Shown piece by piece: positions 1 to 13,314 of a DNA stretch of 64,000 bases (positions within the stretch are counted from its first letter, which is position 1; every line of letters starts with the position of its first letter). Position numbers and translations under genes: made by a program. The notes below the pieces were generated by a model. That model saw nothing but the letters and a program-made list of their open reading frames with translations, made no database searches and was not told where the DNA came from. This DNA is from Anoplopoma fimbria (lineage: Eukaryota > Chordata > Actinopteri > Perciformes > Anoplopomatidae): contig NC_072450.1 in assembly GCF_027596085.1 (NCBI RefSeq), positions 6,610,736 through 6,674,735 on the forward strand. The letters are read 5' to 3'.

Positions 1-3000
1 AAAGCGTCTTTGAGAACTTTGAAAAGTGCTCTATAAATTAAATGTATTATTATTATTATTAAAGTTAAGGGAACTTCGTCGTCGTGGTAACATCCACCCT
101 GACCTTTTAGCTCTATAAGAACGTCAGTCTACTTCCTGCTTTGCTCTTGTTGCAAAAGAGTCCGAATCCCTACGGCCTCTAGAGGGCCTGTCACTTGAAA
201 GTTAGCATTGTTGTGTATTTGCTGAAACAACTGATGCTAATGATTTTTTTATTTTTTTATTTACCCAGCTAGAGATGGCAAGAATCCTTCAACCTATAAT
301 GTTATTTAAGTATATTTACGTAGTGTTACTTCCTAGCAGACCGAAAAAGCAAAACAGCTTCCAGGGATAATGCAGAAAATAAATAAGGAGCAGAAGAAAG
401 TTGTTATGCTGTGATTGATGAGTTCTGCGTTGTAACACAGAGGGAAGAGCCTAACGGATATTTTGAATGCAGCTCAGCTCCCATGTGGTCATCTAACAGT
501 GTAGAACGGTGCAGTGAAGATGAACAGAGAGTCAATGCGCCCTCAAAGACCTGGGCGGTGAGGCTTTCCACACAGCGGTTTGATTGACACTGTCTGTCAC
601 AGGCAATGAACTCAACTCTCTCCATGTTTTTTTTTTTCCACCCTCCTTTTGCTCCGGGGATACGCATGAGGGTGATTTAAAACAAAGTTTTACAGTTATT
701 CATTAATTTGTATTTGTCTTACCGTTAATTAGCCTTCCCCTTTCCCAACAGTGACACCATACATACCCGCATTTCCATTCTTAAACCCCCTGACTTCCCC
801 ACTCACTGTAATACATTTACATTTTCTAACCTTTATATGTAAAGCCAAGTGACTAGAGGAGCTGAATGTTGCCTCCTTATGGTGCAGCCTGGTTTAAGCC
901 ATTCAAATTCAGCCTCGGTGTGGAGGTGCAGGGCTTTGCATATTCCTCAGTCCTCGGGGACCTCAGCACAGGCAGGCCCTACTTTTGTCTGCACCTCAGC
1001 CTGTAGACCTCTGGGACTTCTTTGCTCTGATCAAGCCTCCATTTAAACAAGTGAAACAATAACAGCATTTAAACCGACCAGGTTTCCTCCATCAGAGATT
1101 TATTTCGCAAGCTGTTGCCCCTTCTGCTCTCGGTCCGATGGTAAATGCTAAATCCTTTGGTCTTTACATTATTTCCTGATCTGCAATTTCGCCACAAAAA
1201 TAAATCAGCAGATTTACCTGCTTCTGTGCATTTTTAAATCACGCACTCTGCATGGTGTAATAGTGCATTTTTCTTTAACGTGAGATAAAGATCGTGTTCG
1301 TTTCTTTTTATCGAGAGAAAGCAGGCCAACTTATTACTTCTCTCCATCTGTTATTTTCTTTTTAGTGACACATTCAGGCACTTCAAAATCTTCTTCAACA
1401 ATAGATCTAATATAGGCTGCCCTCCAGCCCTCTCCCTCACTTCTGTTTCAATCGTCTCATACACTTGTGAGGAACTATGGCTTTAAATTAGCCTGCTTAG
1501 AAAACAGAGAAGTGCCTTAATTAAAACTTCATCCTCCCTCCAAATCCCCCTCTTCACTTCATCCTTCTCTTCTCATCCTCTTTCCTCCGCCGGCCGCCGC
1601 CGCCGCCGCCGCCACGTCTCATCCAGCAGACAGAAGGGAGGCATCGTTGACTTGCAATCCAAGGCCTTCACTTGTTTTCGCCGGCCTCAATAGAAACTCC
1701 CCCGTTAGATACAATGACCTTGCAAATTAAAGGAATGACTGTCCAAATTAAATCAAGCAAGGCAGCCCCATGCAGGCGGCCGGGCTCTCCGTCTGAGCTT
1801 AGTCTGCTCTCTGCTCAGAACCCCCCCCCTCCTTCTAACCCTTCAGTCTTTCTCATAAGCGAGAGGTGAGCAGAGGGAGTGAATGGAGGTTTTCTTCACA
1901 GTCCTCCTTGAGATGCTACTTCTTGCTAATTAACTGGTGCTCTTTGTCATCTCCTCTGTGAGTATGAAGGACCTCGGGGAGACTGAATAGAGCTTTCTCA
2001 ACTGGCAACCCTTGCCAACTGTCTCTTGCTCTCATGCACTCCTCATTCTACTCTCTTTGTCACATGTTGCAATAGCGGATTAATTGATGGTGCTTTTATT
2101 AATTAGTTTCTTTTTGCGTGATGGCATTGATGGCATTATCGCTGCTAACTTGTGAATTTTTGGGTGGGAAACGGTTGATCGTGACGGACATTTTTGTTCT
2201 TGCCGGTCATTAAAAATGAATTTTCATATGAAAGAGGAGTAAAAATGGTAACTTCAATGTGTGTTTATGTGTTTTAAGTGTGTGTGCGTGTCTAGTCTCT
2301 TTGCATGTGAATGCAGCCATGATCCCTGGACTCAGGAGACGGCCTATCACCGCCTGTTATCTCTAATCCTTGAAATATTGTCCCATTTCAATGAATGGTG
2401 TAAAATTGGAACATATGTGTCATTATTCAGTGAATTTTTCATTATGCCGGGATCGCCTGTTTGTCATCTAATCTCACACTCCTTTCACAGACCAATTCCT
2501 CACAAACTGCAAATATCCCATACAACAGTAATTGCAAAAGAAAAAAAAAAACATTTAGAAAATAGAAAGAATTACAACAAACATGCAGACATTTCACTTT
2601 CTCAGATTACATGAATGATTTCTGGAGATTTACTTCAAAGAGATAATTGAGTGTCTGCCTCGAACAACAAATGGAAGCTTTATTTTCCCATCCATCTGCT
2701 TGGATCTTGGAGATTGTCGGAGATCTGGCCAGGCAGCGCTTGTTGGACACACGTCATAAAGCTAATAGGGTTGGACTCCCAGACTGTGAAACTGAGATTT
2801 GCTTCTCCCTTGATCAATTAGTCTCTGCTTGTCCCACTGTATCGGCCTCTGAGAAAAGACTGTAAAGATCTATCAAGCCGTGGACACGGAGGCAAAGACG
2901 ATGGGAAAACACTTGAGGAGAACCAAGGCCGTGGATAATAGCTGGAATCACACCGTCCCATGAAAACAAGAAAGCAAAACAACTGGAGCCCAAAAGTCTC

Positions 3001-4373
3001 TGTGTGTGGTGGGGAAAAACAATAGGTCGCTCTCCAAGTTTCCACGTCTTCTATATTCCCTAAACAGAAGGCGGGCTGTAAGAGCAGGTTGAGCTCCTTC
3101 CATCCTTAATCCGGCTCATATTTTTCCAAATGAAGGGATAAAGTCTCTCCTCCAAGCTTTACCTCAATTGATTTTCTGAAGCCAAGTGAAAGTTTCAAAT
3201 TCCTGTTCTGCGGCTCGTTGTCTTTGGAGTGGACTCTCTCTCGGGGCCATTGTGCTCTCCTTGACCTTAAGTGTCTTATCATTTGGCCCTAGAGAGCAGA
3301 GGTCACTCTGCAATAGGTGACCCTTCCCCCTGCCCGCCCCTTTCGGCTTTTGTACAAGTACAAGAGGTCTCTAGGAAGACTCTCCAGCTAAAGATAATAT
3401 ACAATTACTCTGCGATAGACCTGAATTCAGCTTTGAACGACCAGGAGTGGAAGACTAATGGAAAAGCTGAAGAAGTTTGGATTCAGAGCTTTGCGGAGTT
3501 ACAGACGGCAACAGTTAACAATTTCTACTACAATATTCTACTGTTGTCTTCTAGAGATATGCCTCCTTTTCCATGATGTTTCTGGTAGACTGGTTTAACC
3601 CCACATCCTGGTCAGAAGTTTGTCGTGAGCAAATATCAATCCTGGTGTCTTTTTGTTCGCTCAGCTGATAAAGAAAGAAAACACATGAAATTATTCCTGC
3701 CTCTTTCGGTGTCTCTGATCTGGATAAACTGTGTCATTTGTCGCTCATTAAGCTGAAATGGCTCTAAGCTCAACATGGCTGCTGAACCACAGGAGCGAGA
3801 AGGCATGAGGGAGAAGAAAGGGGGAAATGGACGGCAGGAGACGGTGAAAGGGATAGACGAGTGATGGTTCGGAGAACTGACAAGCAGAAAAGGGGAGTCA
3901 ACGACCTGGTGGGGTCGAGGTCACCTCACCTAGGGCCTATTAGAGCCCCCATAATGCAATGATGGGATCAATTACAGGCCACACTGGGACTGAGAACCAG
4001 CACAGGCCAATGGCTCCAAATGGCTGTATGTGACTTTGAGATGCAGGACTTTGACTGCTCCAGGAATCAGACCTGGGGGGTCTGCTGTGTGGAAAGTCAG
4101 ACCACATTACTGCTGTCTGTATGACTAAAGACCCTGACCGTTCTGATGGTCATCATGCCTCACAGATTTTCAACGGGGTAAATGGACCGGCTGATGGTCC
4201 ACATCCTGGTTGAAGAGAACTGCAGCGTCCCAGTCAGCTCCAGCTTGCTGGCTGCCGCCTCACACGGCGCTGTATCAAACCATGTGGCTGCTGTCACGAC
4301 TTCATCAGCCGATGTTTGAATTACCATCTCCAGTTGCATAACAAATATAGACCACATACTACATAGGGATATA
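1..4373. other. Gene-free 5' flank of dbx1, distal part
   Basis: No supported gene. The ORFs here are short, have no family resemblance and lack splice context. The sequence starts with a short TTA repeat (about 45-60) and has a CCG repeat at about 1590-1613. Most of it is complex, non-repetitive DNA. Around 1660-2160 it is rich in homeodomain-type cores, for example the AATTAATTGATGG and TTATTAATTAG type strings at 2070-2110. That is compatible with an enhancer of a developmental gene, but this is inference only. Confidence 0.5.
1586..1614. repeat. (CCG)n microsatellite
   Basis: A short run of CCG/CGC triplets in otherwise AT-rich intergenic DNA, followed directly by the homeodomain-motif-rich stretch. 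Confidence 0.8.
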
Positions 4374-5520
4374 CTGTGCAGTCAAAAACTATTCGGACAG
4401 TTACACATTTTCTTTGTTTTTGCCATACATTATGATTGTAACTTAAAGTGTTTTTGTTTCATTGGTTATGACAATCACAAGCTCCCAGAGCCTAATGTGA
4501 CATTTTTTTAAATTACTTGTTTTGTCCGACCAACAGTCTAAAACTCAAAGTTTAATTTGTAATTAAATAAGAGACAGAAGCAGCAAATCTATGTTGCTTG
4601 ATAAATAACTCAAACTATCCATAAGAATTGGTGTTGATCATAATATCGTACTAATTATTTCAGCACATTGCAATTGTGTCCATCGGACAAAAAAGAATCG
4701 AAACACATTTCGGGTCAAATCAGATAGAGGGTTTTTTTACATTTTAGATTTTTTTTCAATCCTTATGTATGTGGTATTAGATACCAAAATACAAGTCCTG
4801 TAAAATAATTTGCCTGAATTTTGAGAATTGCATAGTTTTTGAGAAATATTGTAATTCTTGCCAGCTAAAAAACATCGGAGGCAAGAGGCCATTTTTATGC
4901 TTCAAAATCTTCAGACATATAACTTCTACAACCATAACATTTTGTAGGGGCACAACAGATTCAGATGATTAAAAAGCACAAGCAGATCTCATACTTTTAA
5001 TAACTGGCCCTTGCAAATGGTGAAAAGTGAAAAAGGGATGGTTTAAGAGCCTCAAGAAGTCCCTCCAAATTATATACATATGGACATTTAAATATTTTCT
5101 GAAAAACATACAGTATTTGATGTTATACCAAATCCAAGGGCCTCTAACATAAACCGAATTTTATATATACTGCAAAAAATAACAAACAAAGGTTGCAATT
5201 TGTTGCCTTCTGAGATGCCAAAAGGGCAATGTTTTGTTCAGCCTGCACTGTGGACATTTTCACCTCTTTTGTAAAGATTTTCTCGCTTTCGTATTTGGTT
5301 TTAATAGTTGGATTAGTTTGATTGAGGTCAGGTGATTGACTTGGACAGTTCAGAACATTCCACTATTTACCCTAATAAACTTGTATTGCCTTGTTTTCAT
5401 GTTTGGGACCAGTGTCCTGACAAGTTGTTCTAAAAAGGGGGCACTATGTATAAAAAGGCCAAAATAGTGGTAATTTGATGTTTTTATTAAATGAAAGCTG
5501 AATAGTTTCTGACTGCACTG
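4374..5520. mobile_element. Non-autonomous Tc1/mariner-like element, about 1.15 kb
   Basis: The ends are inverted: the left end reads CTGTGCAGTCAAAAACTATTC and the right end, reverse-complemented, reads CAGTGCAGTCAGAAACTATTC. Both ends are flanked by TA (4372-4373 and 5521-5522), the target duplication used by Tc1/mariner transposases. No intact transposase frame is visible inside; the interior is AT-rich with many stops. It is therefore a relic or a deletion derivative, moved in trans. The superfamily call rests on the TA duplication and the terminal repeats only. Confidence 0.75.
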
Positions 5521-5965
5521 TAGGTTCAACACGAGAAAACAACACACGCATATAATAATGCTTAAGAAAGGAATCTAGCTTGTGGATCAAAAGATGGATT
5601 CATCCAAATACATCTACTATAGGATGTTTTAAAGGGCACTTTAGACATTTTCATGCAGGAAGCCCCAGCTGATGTGCCATAAGAACAATGGTTTTAAATG
5701 CAGCATCAGAAAACTCTCTTTCAAAATGAAATCCACAGAATCTGAAGGTCTGCCGTGACTTCTTTGGTCACGTTCATTCGTGACAACCTAAACACTGCTC
5801 ACGGCTCTGGGTTTTTTTTTTCCTCCTCGACGTGAAAGAAGATAAGTGGAAAAAAGCTAAATGTTCTCTGTTTTTTTTTTGTTGATCTTCGATTAATCAT
5901 GAGAGGCCAAGTGCAAGAACCGTGTCCAGCCTTGTTTTTGCAGGGCTCAGCTAGGGCCCTTTCAA

Positions 5966-6076
<111 letters not shown>

Positions 6077-7076
6077 GGCACATGCAACACACACACTTGT
6101 GCAGCAGGAGCAGCAGCAGCACTGAAAAGATCACTGGTTTCCTCCTGTTATGCAAATGCATCAAAACGCTTGAGTGAGAATTATATATGAATCCAATGAG
6201 GCTTTTTCTCTCTTTTAGAAATGCTTAGCCACAAGTACTGAGAGCCCTCAATGGCAAGCGTCCGCTTCACTCCCTGGCCATGCGTATTATTCAGCTTGAC
6301 GAGACGCAAACTGACATAAGCACCCGGGCTCACTTTCACCCGCTGGCAATCCGATTATATGGCCAACACGGCATCAATGCTGCAGGGCCAACAGGCAGTG
6401 AAGTCCGTCAAGCATCCCCTCCTCCACCCAAGCCCCTTCTCTCCCCATTCATACCTTCTCCTTCTTCAACTGCTCTGCACAGCTACCCCTCCCACATACA
6501 TACACACTTCTCCAAGCTTTCCAGTCCTAGTAAACAACAAACCTCCAGTAGCAAGTTTTAGCCTAAGGAATAACTTTCTTGGAAAGCGGAGGAACTTTTA
6601 ATTGAACACTTTTTTTTTGGAATGCGTCTTTCACTGTGCATGACTAAAACAAGTAGTATCGTAATCGCTTATGGTGCACAGAACTAAAAAAATCCCACAG
6701 ACAAGCATTTTATTGCGTTTTTTTTAAATTTCTTTTTTTAATCTATCTCATGCATGTCCTTGCCGGCTGAGCTGAGCACAAAGACAGTATTAGGCAGCTG
6801 CATGTGGTGGCCTTCTGAACCCTGTCTAGTGCCTGTTCATTCCATAATAATCAGATATTAGCGGCTATATCTATATCAAACAAGTGCTTCAGGTCGGCCC
6901 GACCAGGAGAGTCACCACTAATGTCACAACGGGACCCCTAAGCTAAACCGGTGTTGACAACCACGCAGCCCGGCCTTCTTTTCCGTGCTGCGCGGTGACG
7001 CTTGGGTCCTCAGACGGGGCACCCGTTGAAGCGGTGGGTGTTTACATGACGCCACCCGAAAAAGACTGCCAGGTGC

Positions 7077-7144
7077 TGGGAGGAGGGGGTGGGGGGGGGA
7101 GGTGGGAGGGGGGATGGGGATGGGAGGGGGAGGGGGGGGGGGGG
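7077..7144 (+). repeat. G-rich tract with quadruplex potential
   Basis: About 68 bases made almost only of G with scattered A/T, including many runs of three or more G separated by one to three bases. This is the standard primary-sequence pattern for G-quadruplex formation on the + strand. Confidence 0.75.
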
Positions 7145-7273
7145 CAAATCGCCCGGCGTCCGTGAAACTAATGTAGAGATGAGATTAAACTCGCAGAGAG
7201 ATACATTTGCAATTGATTAACACTGAGCCACTGTGACGAATTGTATATACTTTTGAGGGAGTGTGTGCGAGCC

Positions 7274-7406
<133 letters not shown>

Positions 7407-8951
7407 TTTTGAGTGTGTGTGTGTGTTTGAGTGTTTGTGGACTTAATACAATGTGTGTTTATGTGGATTTAATGCAATATCTTCCCAGATTATTCTTAAA
7501 ACAAACAACTATGTTTATTACGCCAGTTTTCTGGGTATTTTTAGAGCACCAGATGCTTTTCTCAGAAATGAAATATTAAAATATTTAGATTTTGAATAAG
7601 TTCTAACGATTTCAGGTAGAGTATAATTAGCCAGTGGAGGATGTTCCACCTGCCGGTTTGCTCCTTCTAAAACAAGGATTTAGAGGACTACTGTGTTTCC
7701 TCTGCACCCCTCTGTTTTGTTTGGTATTAATGAGCAATTAACTTTGCATACAAGGTCACAGACAAAGGTATTGGTTGTCAGATTATGCTAATGCCGTTGG
7801 CTGTGGCTGCACTGAAAGAGGACAGGGAATCCCTGTGAATAGAGAGGGTTGTGGCCTTTCTCCAAGATGAGAAAATGATATGCAAACTGTACCAACATGC
7901 GCTTTAAGAGGATTAGGACGCCACTCGACATCCATACTGACAACTAATAAATGAACAGCGGAAAAAAAAGGGGAGGCCAGTGTCCCAGTCTGGACCAGAA
8001 AGAGCAGTTCTGCTTTGAAACTTTCTTTCGGTTTAAAGTGGAACTTGTGTTGTGAACAGTTTGGACAGTTAATGAAAATGTAAATGTGAAAACGCATAAT
8101 GGTGTGACTTGATGAGTTGTAAACGTGCGAGGGTGAGATGAGATCAAAAAAGGATGACAAAAGGCCCAACTGAAAGAATTCAGTGTGTGGTGTGAAGCAG
8201 ACGACAGAGCCCGGGGTGAAACTAAGAAGTTGAACTCCCATGGCCAACTGAGAGGGAACAGGTGCAGCCAGAGTTCATACAGAGCGCTTTGTGCACTGAT
8301 ATGGCTCCAGTCCATTTGGTGGAAAAGGGAGGGGCCCATGTTTAATACAAAGTTAATATCAATTTAATGCTTGTCACCGCTCTTCTGAATCTGGTGGCAT
8401 CGCTAATTCGCTCAGTGTTGAGCAGGGCTTTTGCGCCGCCTAGCTCCAGATGCTGTAGAAAACCTTCAGTGCCGCCGGCGGAGCCGAGGTGAAGCCGCGG
8501 CCAAAACACCCCGAGTGGGAGCCGCCGCTGAGGTGAAGCCCGGTCACGAACTGAGTCCTCTGAAATAGATGTTTGGTTAACATCACATGGCAGGAGCGAG
8601 GATTCACAGGACGAACTGTGACATTTTAAGGCCTGATGGACTTGAGTCTGAAAAATAGTGTGCAATGGTGTCAGAAGGAGTCAGAAACTTTAGTAAAAGT
8701 AAAACTATTAAGTTAATTTGACTTTAACTAAAATTATGGAAAGAATTGGACATATTAGCAGCAACGTTAAGTATCAAAAGTAAGGTATTGATTATGTCAA
8801 AGGGATACTTATTGAGTATTTGTATTATGGCTTATTATTTAAGGATTATAGTGCATCTGGTTGAGGTAGAGCTAATTGCAGCTACTTTATACTGTTTCAT
8901 TTGACCTATAATCATATATACACAAAATGATGTATATGTAGCTTTCAAATA

Positions 8952-9175
8952 CAGTACCAGTCAAAAGTTTGGACACACCTTCTCATTCAATGGTTTTCTT
9001 TATTTTTATTTTTTTCTACATTGTAGATTAATATTGAAGACATCCAAACTATGAAGGAACACATATGGAATTATGTGGTAAACAAACAAATGCTCAACAA
9101 ACCAGAATATGTTTTATATTTTAGATTCTTCAAAGTAGTTGAATGAGAAGGTGTGTCCACACTTATGGACTTACG
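8952..9175 (+). mobile_element. Small TA-flanked inverted-repeat element, copy 1
   Basis: It starts CAGTACCAGTCAAAAGTTTG after a TA (8950-8951). It ends with a degenerate inverted copy of that start: GGTGTGTCC is kept, but the last 15 or so bases have diverged. The inner sequence is shared with the copies at 10280 and 55764. No coding capacity, so a Tc1/mariner-type miniature element. Confidence 0.85.
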
Positions 9176-10279
9176 TATGGTAAAATATAAAATTTAAATA
9201 AGTAAACTACCTTGATTCAATTTACAATACTAATATTCACCATTTGAGGTGTTTCAAATTCATTTTCTTATAAACTTCTCTTTAGGCCCTTTTAATAACA
9301 ATATTGACAATATTAAAATCTCCTTATAATGTTTTTAGATGCTTCAAGTATGTATGGCTCGGTCGGTTGTGAGTCTAAAGTTAATCTATATCATCTGTCA
9401 TTCTGTCTATTATATTTGGCACTTAAACAGGTAAATAATATGTAATATTCATATATTGAGTTGTTTTTTTTAATGATATCCGAAAAACCTATTAAAAGTC
9501 AATTGCCTGCTTGTGTTTGACAGGCATGTTGTGCAATAGAAAAAAATGGCTAAATCAGTCAAGATGGATGTGTTAAGTGAAATAAATGGTTCAATTTACC
9601 AAACCCTGATGGATTTGGATGCGGGCTGAATGGCTGCGGGGCTGAGATGGATGGACTGGTGACCGGTGTCACACACCAGCCTGCTAACCAGTCAGCACAA
9701 TCTGTTCCTCCCCGGTTCAAGAGAAAAGATGGGGAGTTCCCTGTTCCTCGGTGCGTCCACGTCACCGATAAATAATGAGGGAATAATAAACAGTTAACCA
9801 CCTGTCGGACCCGCGGCACAATGGGACGGCCCATAGAGAGCCTCTCATGCATGGGTAACATATTTACTCAGCCCCTTTCACTTAATGAAGCAGAAAGAGA
9901 GCCAAGACAATGGTTAAGTTCATCTGTTTGGTAAACTGGCATGACCGTGTCGGGGGGAAAAAAGTACAACAATCTGATAATATTTGCATATATTTCACTA
10001 TTTGGATATTATTAGAAAGGCTACAGGTATTTTTTTGGAAAACCATTAATTGATTAAGGAATATTTAAAGTGTCAGTCGTCTACTGTTAATCCCTAAAGG
10101 AATATTATAGGCGTAATCCTCCCTGTAGGGCTATCTAAGGATACCATACGTGATACATATCATTAGGTAATCCCTAAAGGGGAATTAGCCCATCATAAGT
10201 GAACATAAACATAATTAGGTGGTGTCAATATGAATATTACAAAACGCTGAAACACCACATTAAATATTAATAATGATTA
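9176..10279. other. Intergenic, nothing recognised
   Basis: AT-rich DNA with no gene, repeat family or RNA that I can support. A more GC-balanced stretch at about 9600-9860 has an open - strand frame of 100 codons but no family resemblance. Confidence 0.5.
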
Positions 10280-10491
10280 CAGTAGCAGTCAGAAGTGTGG
10301 ACACACCTTCTCATTCAACTACTTTGAAGAATGTAAAATATAAAACATATTCTGGTTTGTTGAGCATTTGTTTGTTTACCACATAATTCCATATGTGTTC
10401 CTTCATAGTTTGGATGTCTTCAATATTAAAAAATAAAAATAAAGAAAAACCATTGAATGAGAAGGTGTGTCCAAACCTTTGACTGGTACTG
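10280..10491 (-). mobile_element. Small TA-flanked inverted-repeat element, copy 2
   Basis: Same family as copy 1 but in the opposite orientation, judged by the asymmetric centre containing the reverse complement of TGCTCAACAAACC. It is flanked by TA at 10278-10279 and 10492-10493. The right end GACTGGTACTG is well preserved; the left end has substitutions. Confidence 0.88.
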
Positions 10492-10493
10492 TA

Positions 10494-11054
10494 CATATGA
10501 TCTGATAACATAGGATATAAATAAACCCACAAATGCGCACCAAATGGCTAAACGTCTACTGGACCTGGTGGTGATGGGCTAGAAAAATACTACACATGTT
10601 CCCATCATGCCATGTAAACTTCAACATGGATCAGTTGAATCCCATGATAGAGTAATGGGACTTTAGTGGGACTCTAACAAGGGGGAGTGGGGGTGTTGGT
10701 GCTGGTAATATTTCAGAGATGTGCTTTTAATGGCCTTTAATTCAGCCGCTGCCAGCTGTTTCCCTCGGCCTGGTAAAGGAGAAGGGACGTGGCAAGCTTG
10801 CAAAGCTCGTCGAAATTAGTCTCGGTCAGCCAGAGCAGCCCATGCTTCCTGCTAACCATCTGCTTACCGCTCACAAAGGGAGGATTTCGGGCAGCCAAGT
10901 AAAGGAATACGGGCTCATAAAAAAAGCTTTGAAGGTCTGGTTACTTTAGTGGAGGTGCGTAAAACCAAAAAGACGCACCTCTGAGAAGCTTGAGTGTCTC
11001 TCTCTCTCTCTCTAAAATAATTAAAAAAAAAAGGGATAATTTCACAGAAGGCGT
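10494..11054. other. Intergenic, possible regulatory DNA
   Basis: No gene. About 10735-10960 is complex, GC-balanced DNA with a CAGCTG E-box near 10754, so it could be conserved. The 3' part carries a (CT)n run at about 10996-11013. Confidence 0.4.
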
Positions 11055-11296
11055 TCCCTTTTTAATTATTGTGATTGATTTTTGTCTGTAAATATTATAT
11101 TTCAGTTATTGTGTTTTTCTACTGTTTTTATTGCTTATTTATAATACTTGTTTTTTTATTTTTATTTTTATTTTTATTTTTTATTTTCATTTTTTATTTT
11201 ATCTTGTCTTTCTTTACTATGTCTCTTGTTCACTTTACTTTTGTAATTACTTAAAGTGATTTATCTTATCTTATCTTATCTTATCTTATCTTATTG
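11055..11296 (+). mobile_element. Retroelement 3' tail with TTATC repeats, arm 1
   Basis: Sequence from about 11090 matches the reverse complement of 11820-12040 (shared TTTTTCTACTGTTTTTATTG, ACTATGTCTCTTGT and others) and ends in repeated TTATC units. A simple pentanucleotide tail next to a shared body is typical of the 3' ends of fish LINE or SINE copies. Which family is not certain. Confidence 0.55.
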
Positions 11297-11819
11297 TGGG
11301 TTTATATTAGATTGATGTGGATCCTCAATGATGCAAACTGACTGGCTGCTTTATCTGAGAACAGAAATGTCCCTCAGTGAATGAAGATGACTGATTAATG
11401 AGGACAAAACATGGTACATCTTTAAATTAAGAAAAAAAAGTTTGCTTACACACACTTTGAATTAAATTAACATTGAGCATTTCTTCTTTTGTTTTTTTGT
11501 TGTTGTTGTTGACTGGTATTAAAAGCACTTTCAGAGTCATATAAGCAAACATAAAATATATATATAATGATCTTTATTTATATTATTTGATTCTTAATAT
11601 TACAAGTGGACAATAATAACCATAACTCAAAGTCTCGACATTCATACATAGTTCGGTGTCTTTTCGTTAAGTGGAAAAAAATATATGAAATGTGAACATT
11701 AAGAATATATTTTAGTGTTAAAGAACCAGCTTGTGGACGCAATTTTGACTAATTCAAGATCTGTGCTATATGTGGAAATAAAGGGCAAACATGGCAAAGT
11801 AAAATATAGATTAATAAGA

Positions 11820-12040
11820 TAGAGATAAGATAAGATAAGATAAGATAAGATAAGATAATCCTTTATTAGTCCCGCAGCGGGGAAATTTGCAGGCTTACAG
11901 CAGCATAGAGTTAAAGTGCACACAAGAGACATAGTAAAGAAAGACAAGATAAAAATAAAAAATAAAAATAAAAAACAAGTATTATAAATAAGCAATAAAA
12001 ACAGTAGAAAAACACAATAACTGAAATATAACATTTACAG
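11820..12040 (-). mobile_element. Retroelement 3' tail with GATAA repeats, arm 2
   Basis: Inverted partner of the copy at 11055. It has (AGATA)n at 11820-11858, then a body containing TCCTTTATTAGTCCCGCAGC and an A-rich stretch. With arm 1 it forms an inverted repeat with arms of about 200 bp and a 0.5 kb spacer. It keeps an internal block (about 11860-11925) that arm 1 has largely lost. Confidence 0.6.
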
Positions 12041-12474
12041 ACATAAAAAAAAACTATTTTAACTATTATTGCACAGTGTTTTTATTGTCGTGTGTCATGT
12101 GGTCTGCTAATACAAATGTATGTAAACAATTTGTATTTATTTCTTGTATTTTTCAGTCTAAATCAAACTTTTCCAAAACAGTTGTATTGCATTTCTTATT
12201 TTAATTAGCTTTCAAAGTGGCAACAATTAGGTGTTTCTTTCCTCCTCTCTGGCTCTGAGATGCACTTTCGCCTGGTTGCTTTGCTTTAACGGGGGTTTCA
12301 GGGGCAAAGCTGACAGGACACGACGATCAGCCTCCAAGTCTCTTTAATAAGAGTTTCATATGGGGCTCTCTCAGTGTCCGCTCATATGAATGCGTTTTAA
12401 ATCAAATCACAGATGCACTTTTATTCAGCCGGTTAAAATAGCAGAACAAAACCGTCTTTAGAAATAGAGCTTTT

Positions 12475-12476
<2 letters not shown>

Positions 12477-12524
<48 letters not shown>

Positions 12525-12686
12525 GCAGGAGAGAAAGGCCTCCTCCTCCTCCTCCTCCTCCTCCTCCTCCTCCTCCTCCTCCTCCTCCTCCCTCCTCCTC
12601 CGCAGCTGAGGGTGACAGTTAGTTCATGGTTAACAGGATCATGAGCCGCACACTTCTCTCCTGTGAGCTCAATGGAGCCGGTGCAA

Positions 12687-12721
<35 letters not shown>
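12477..12721. repeat. Poly(T) - (TCC)n - poly(A) simple-repeat cluster
   Basis: Three simple repeats lie close together: a T run of about 45 bases (12477-12521), (TCC)n at 12539-12601, and an A run of about 34 bases (12688-12721). The T and A runs are inverted relative to one another. Confidence 0.95.
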
Positions 12722-12723
<2 letters not shown>

Positions 12724-13314
12724 GATATTTAACACATCTGTTAAAGCGTTTTGATAGCAGAAATCCGTTTAAGACATTATTCCATGACGAGTTGCCAGAT
12801 TGAGTGTTGAGAATCCTATGAAACCCTTAAACTGATTTACATTTCATATGCAGAAAACATTGGATTTAACATAAACACTCAGTTTTTTTTTTATAATAAA
12901 AGTATTATAAAGTTTAAAGCCTACTTTTATCAGCGTGTAGGTGTTTGTTTTATATTTTGTTTAATTTTTGCAGTGGTGAAAAAGGGATAAAAGAATAATT
13001 TAACATTTTAACGAGAAGGCTATATATATATATATATATTTTTTTTTTTTTTAATAATCTGCATAACAGAAAGACACCATGAATGGGAACGAATAAAGTA
13101 TCTTTTATTTAAGCACTCATTAAAAGTCCCCCATATAATGCCTGGATCTGTAAAGATTGCTCTTTAATTAGGCAGCTTGCCTCTGCCAAACAAAACAAAT
13201 TGAAAGGAAAGTGGTCAACATGCAAAATTGATGACTGGGCCTCTTTTGTGGTGGGGACATTGTGTGTTGCTTGCTTATGAAGTCTAATGCAATCATATAA
13301 ATTGCGTCCTTCGG
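12722..13314. other. Proximal upstream region of dbx1
   Basis: AT-rich DNA with no gene, a short (TA)n at about 13021-13039 and homopolymer T runs. From about 13100 the sequence becomes more complex, running into the promoter. There is an ATTAATT-type core near 13163-13172. Confidence 0.5.
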
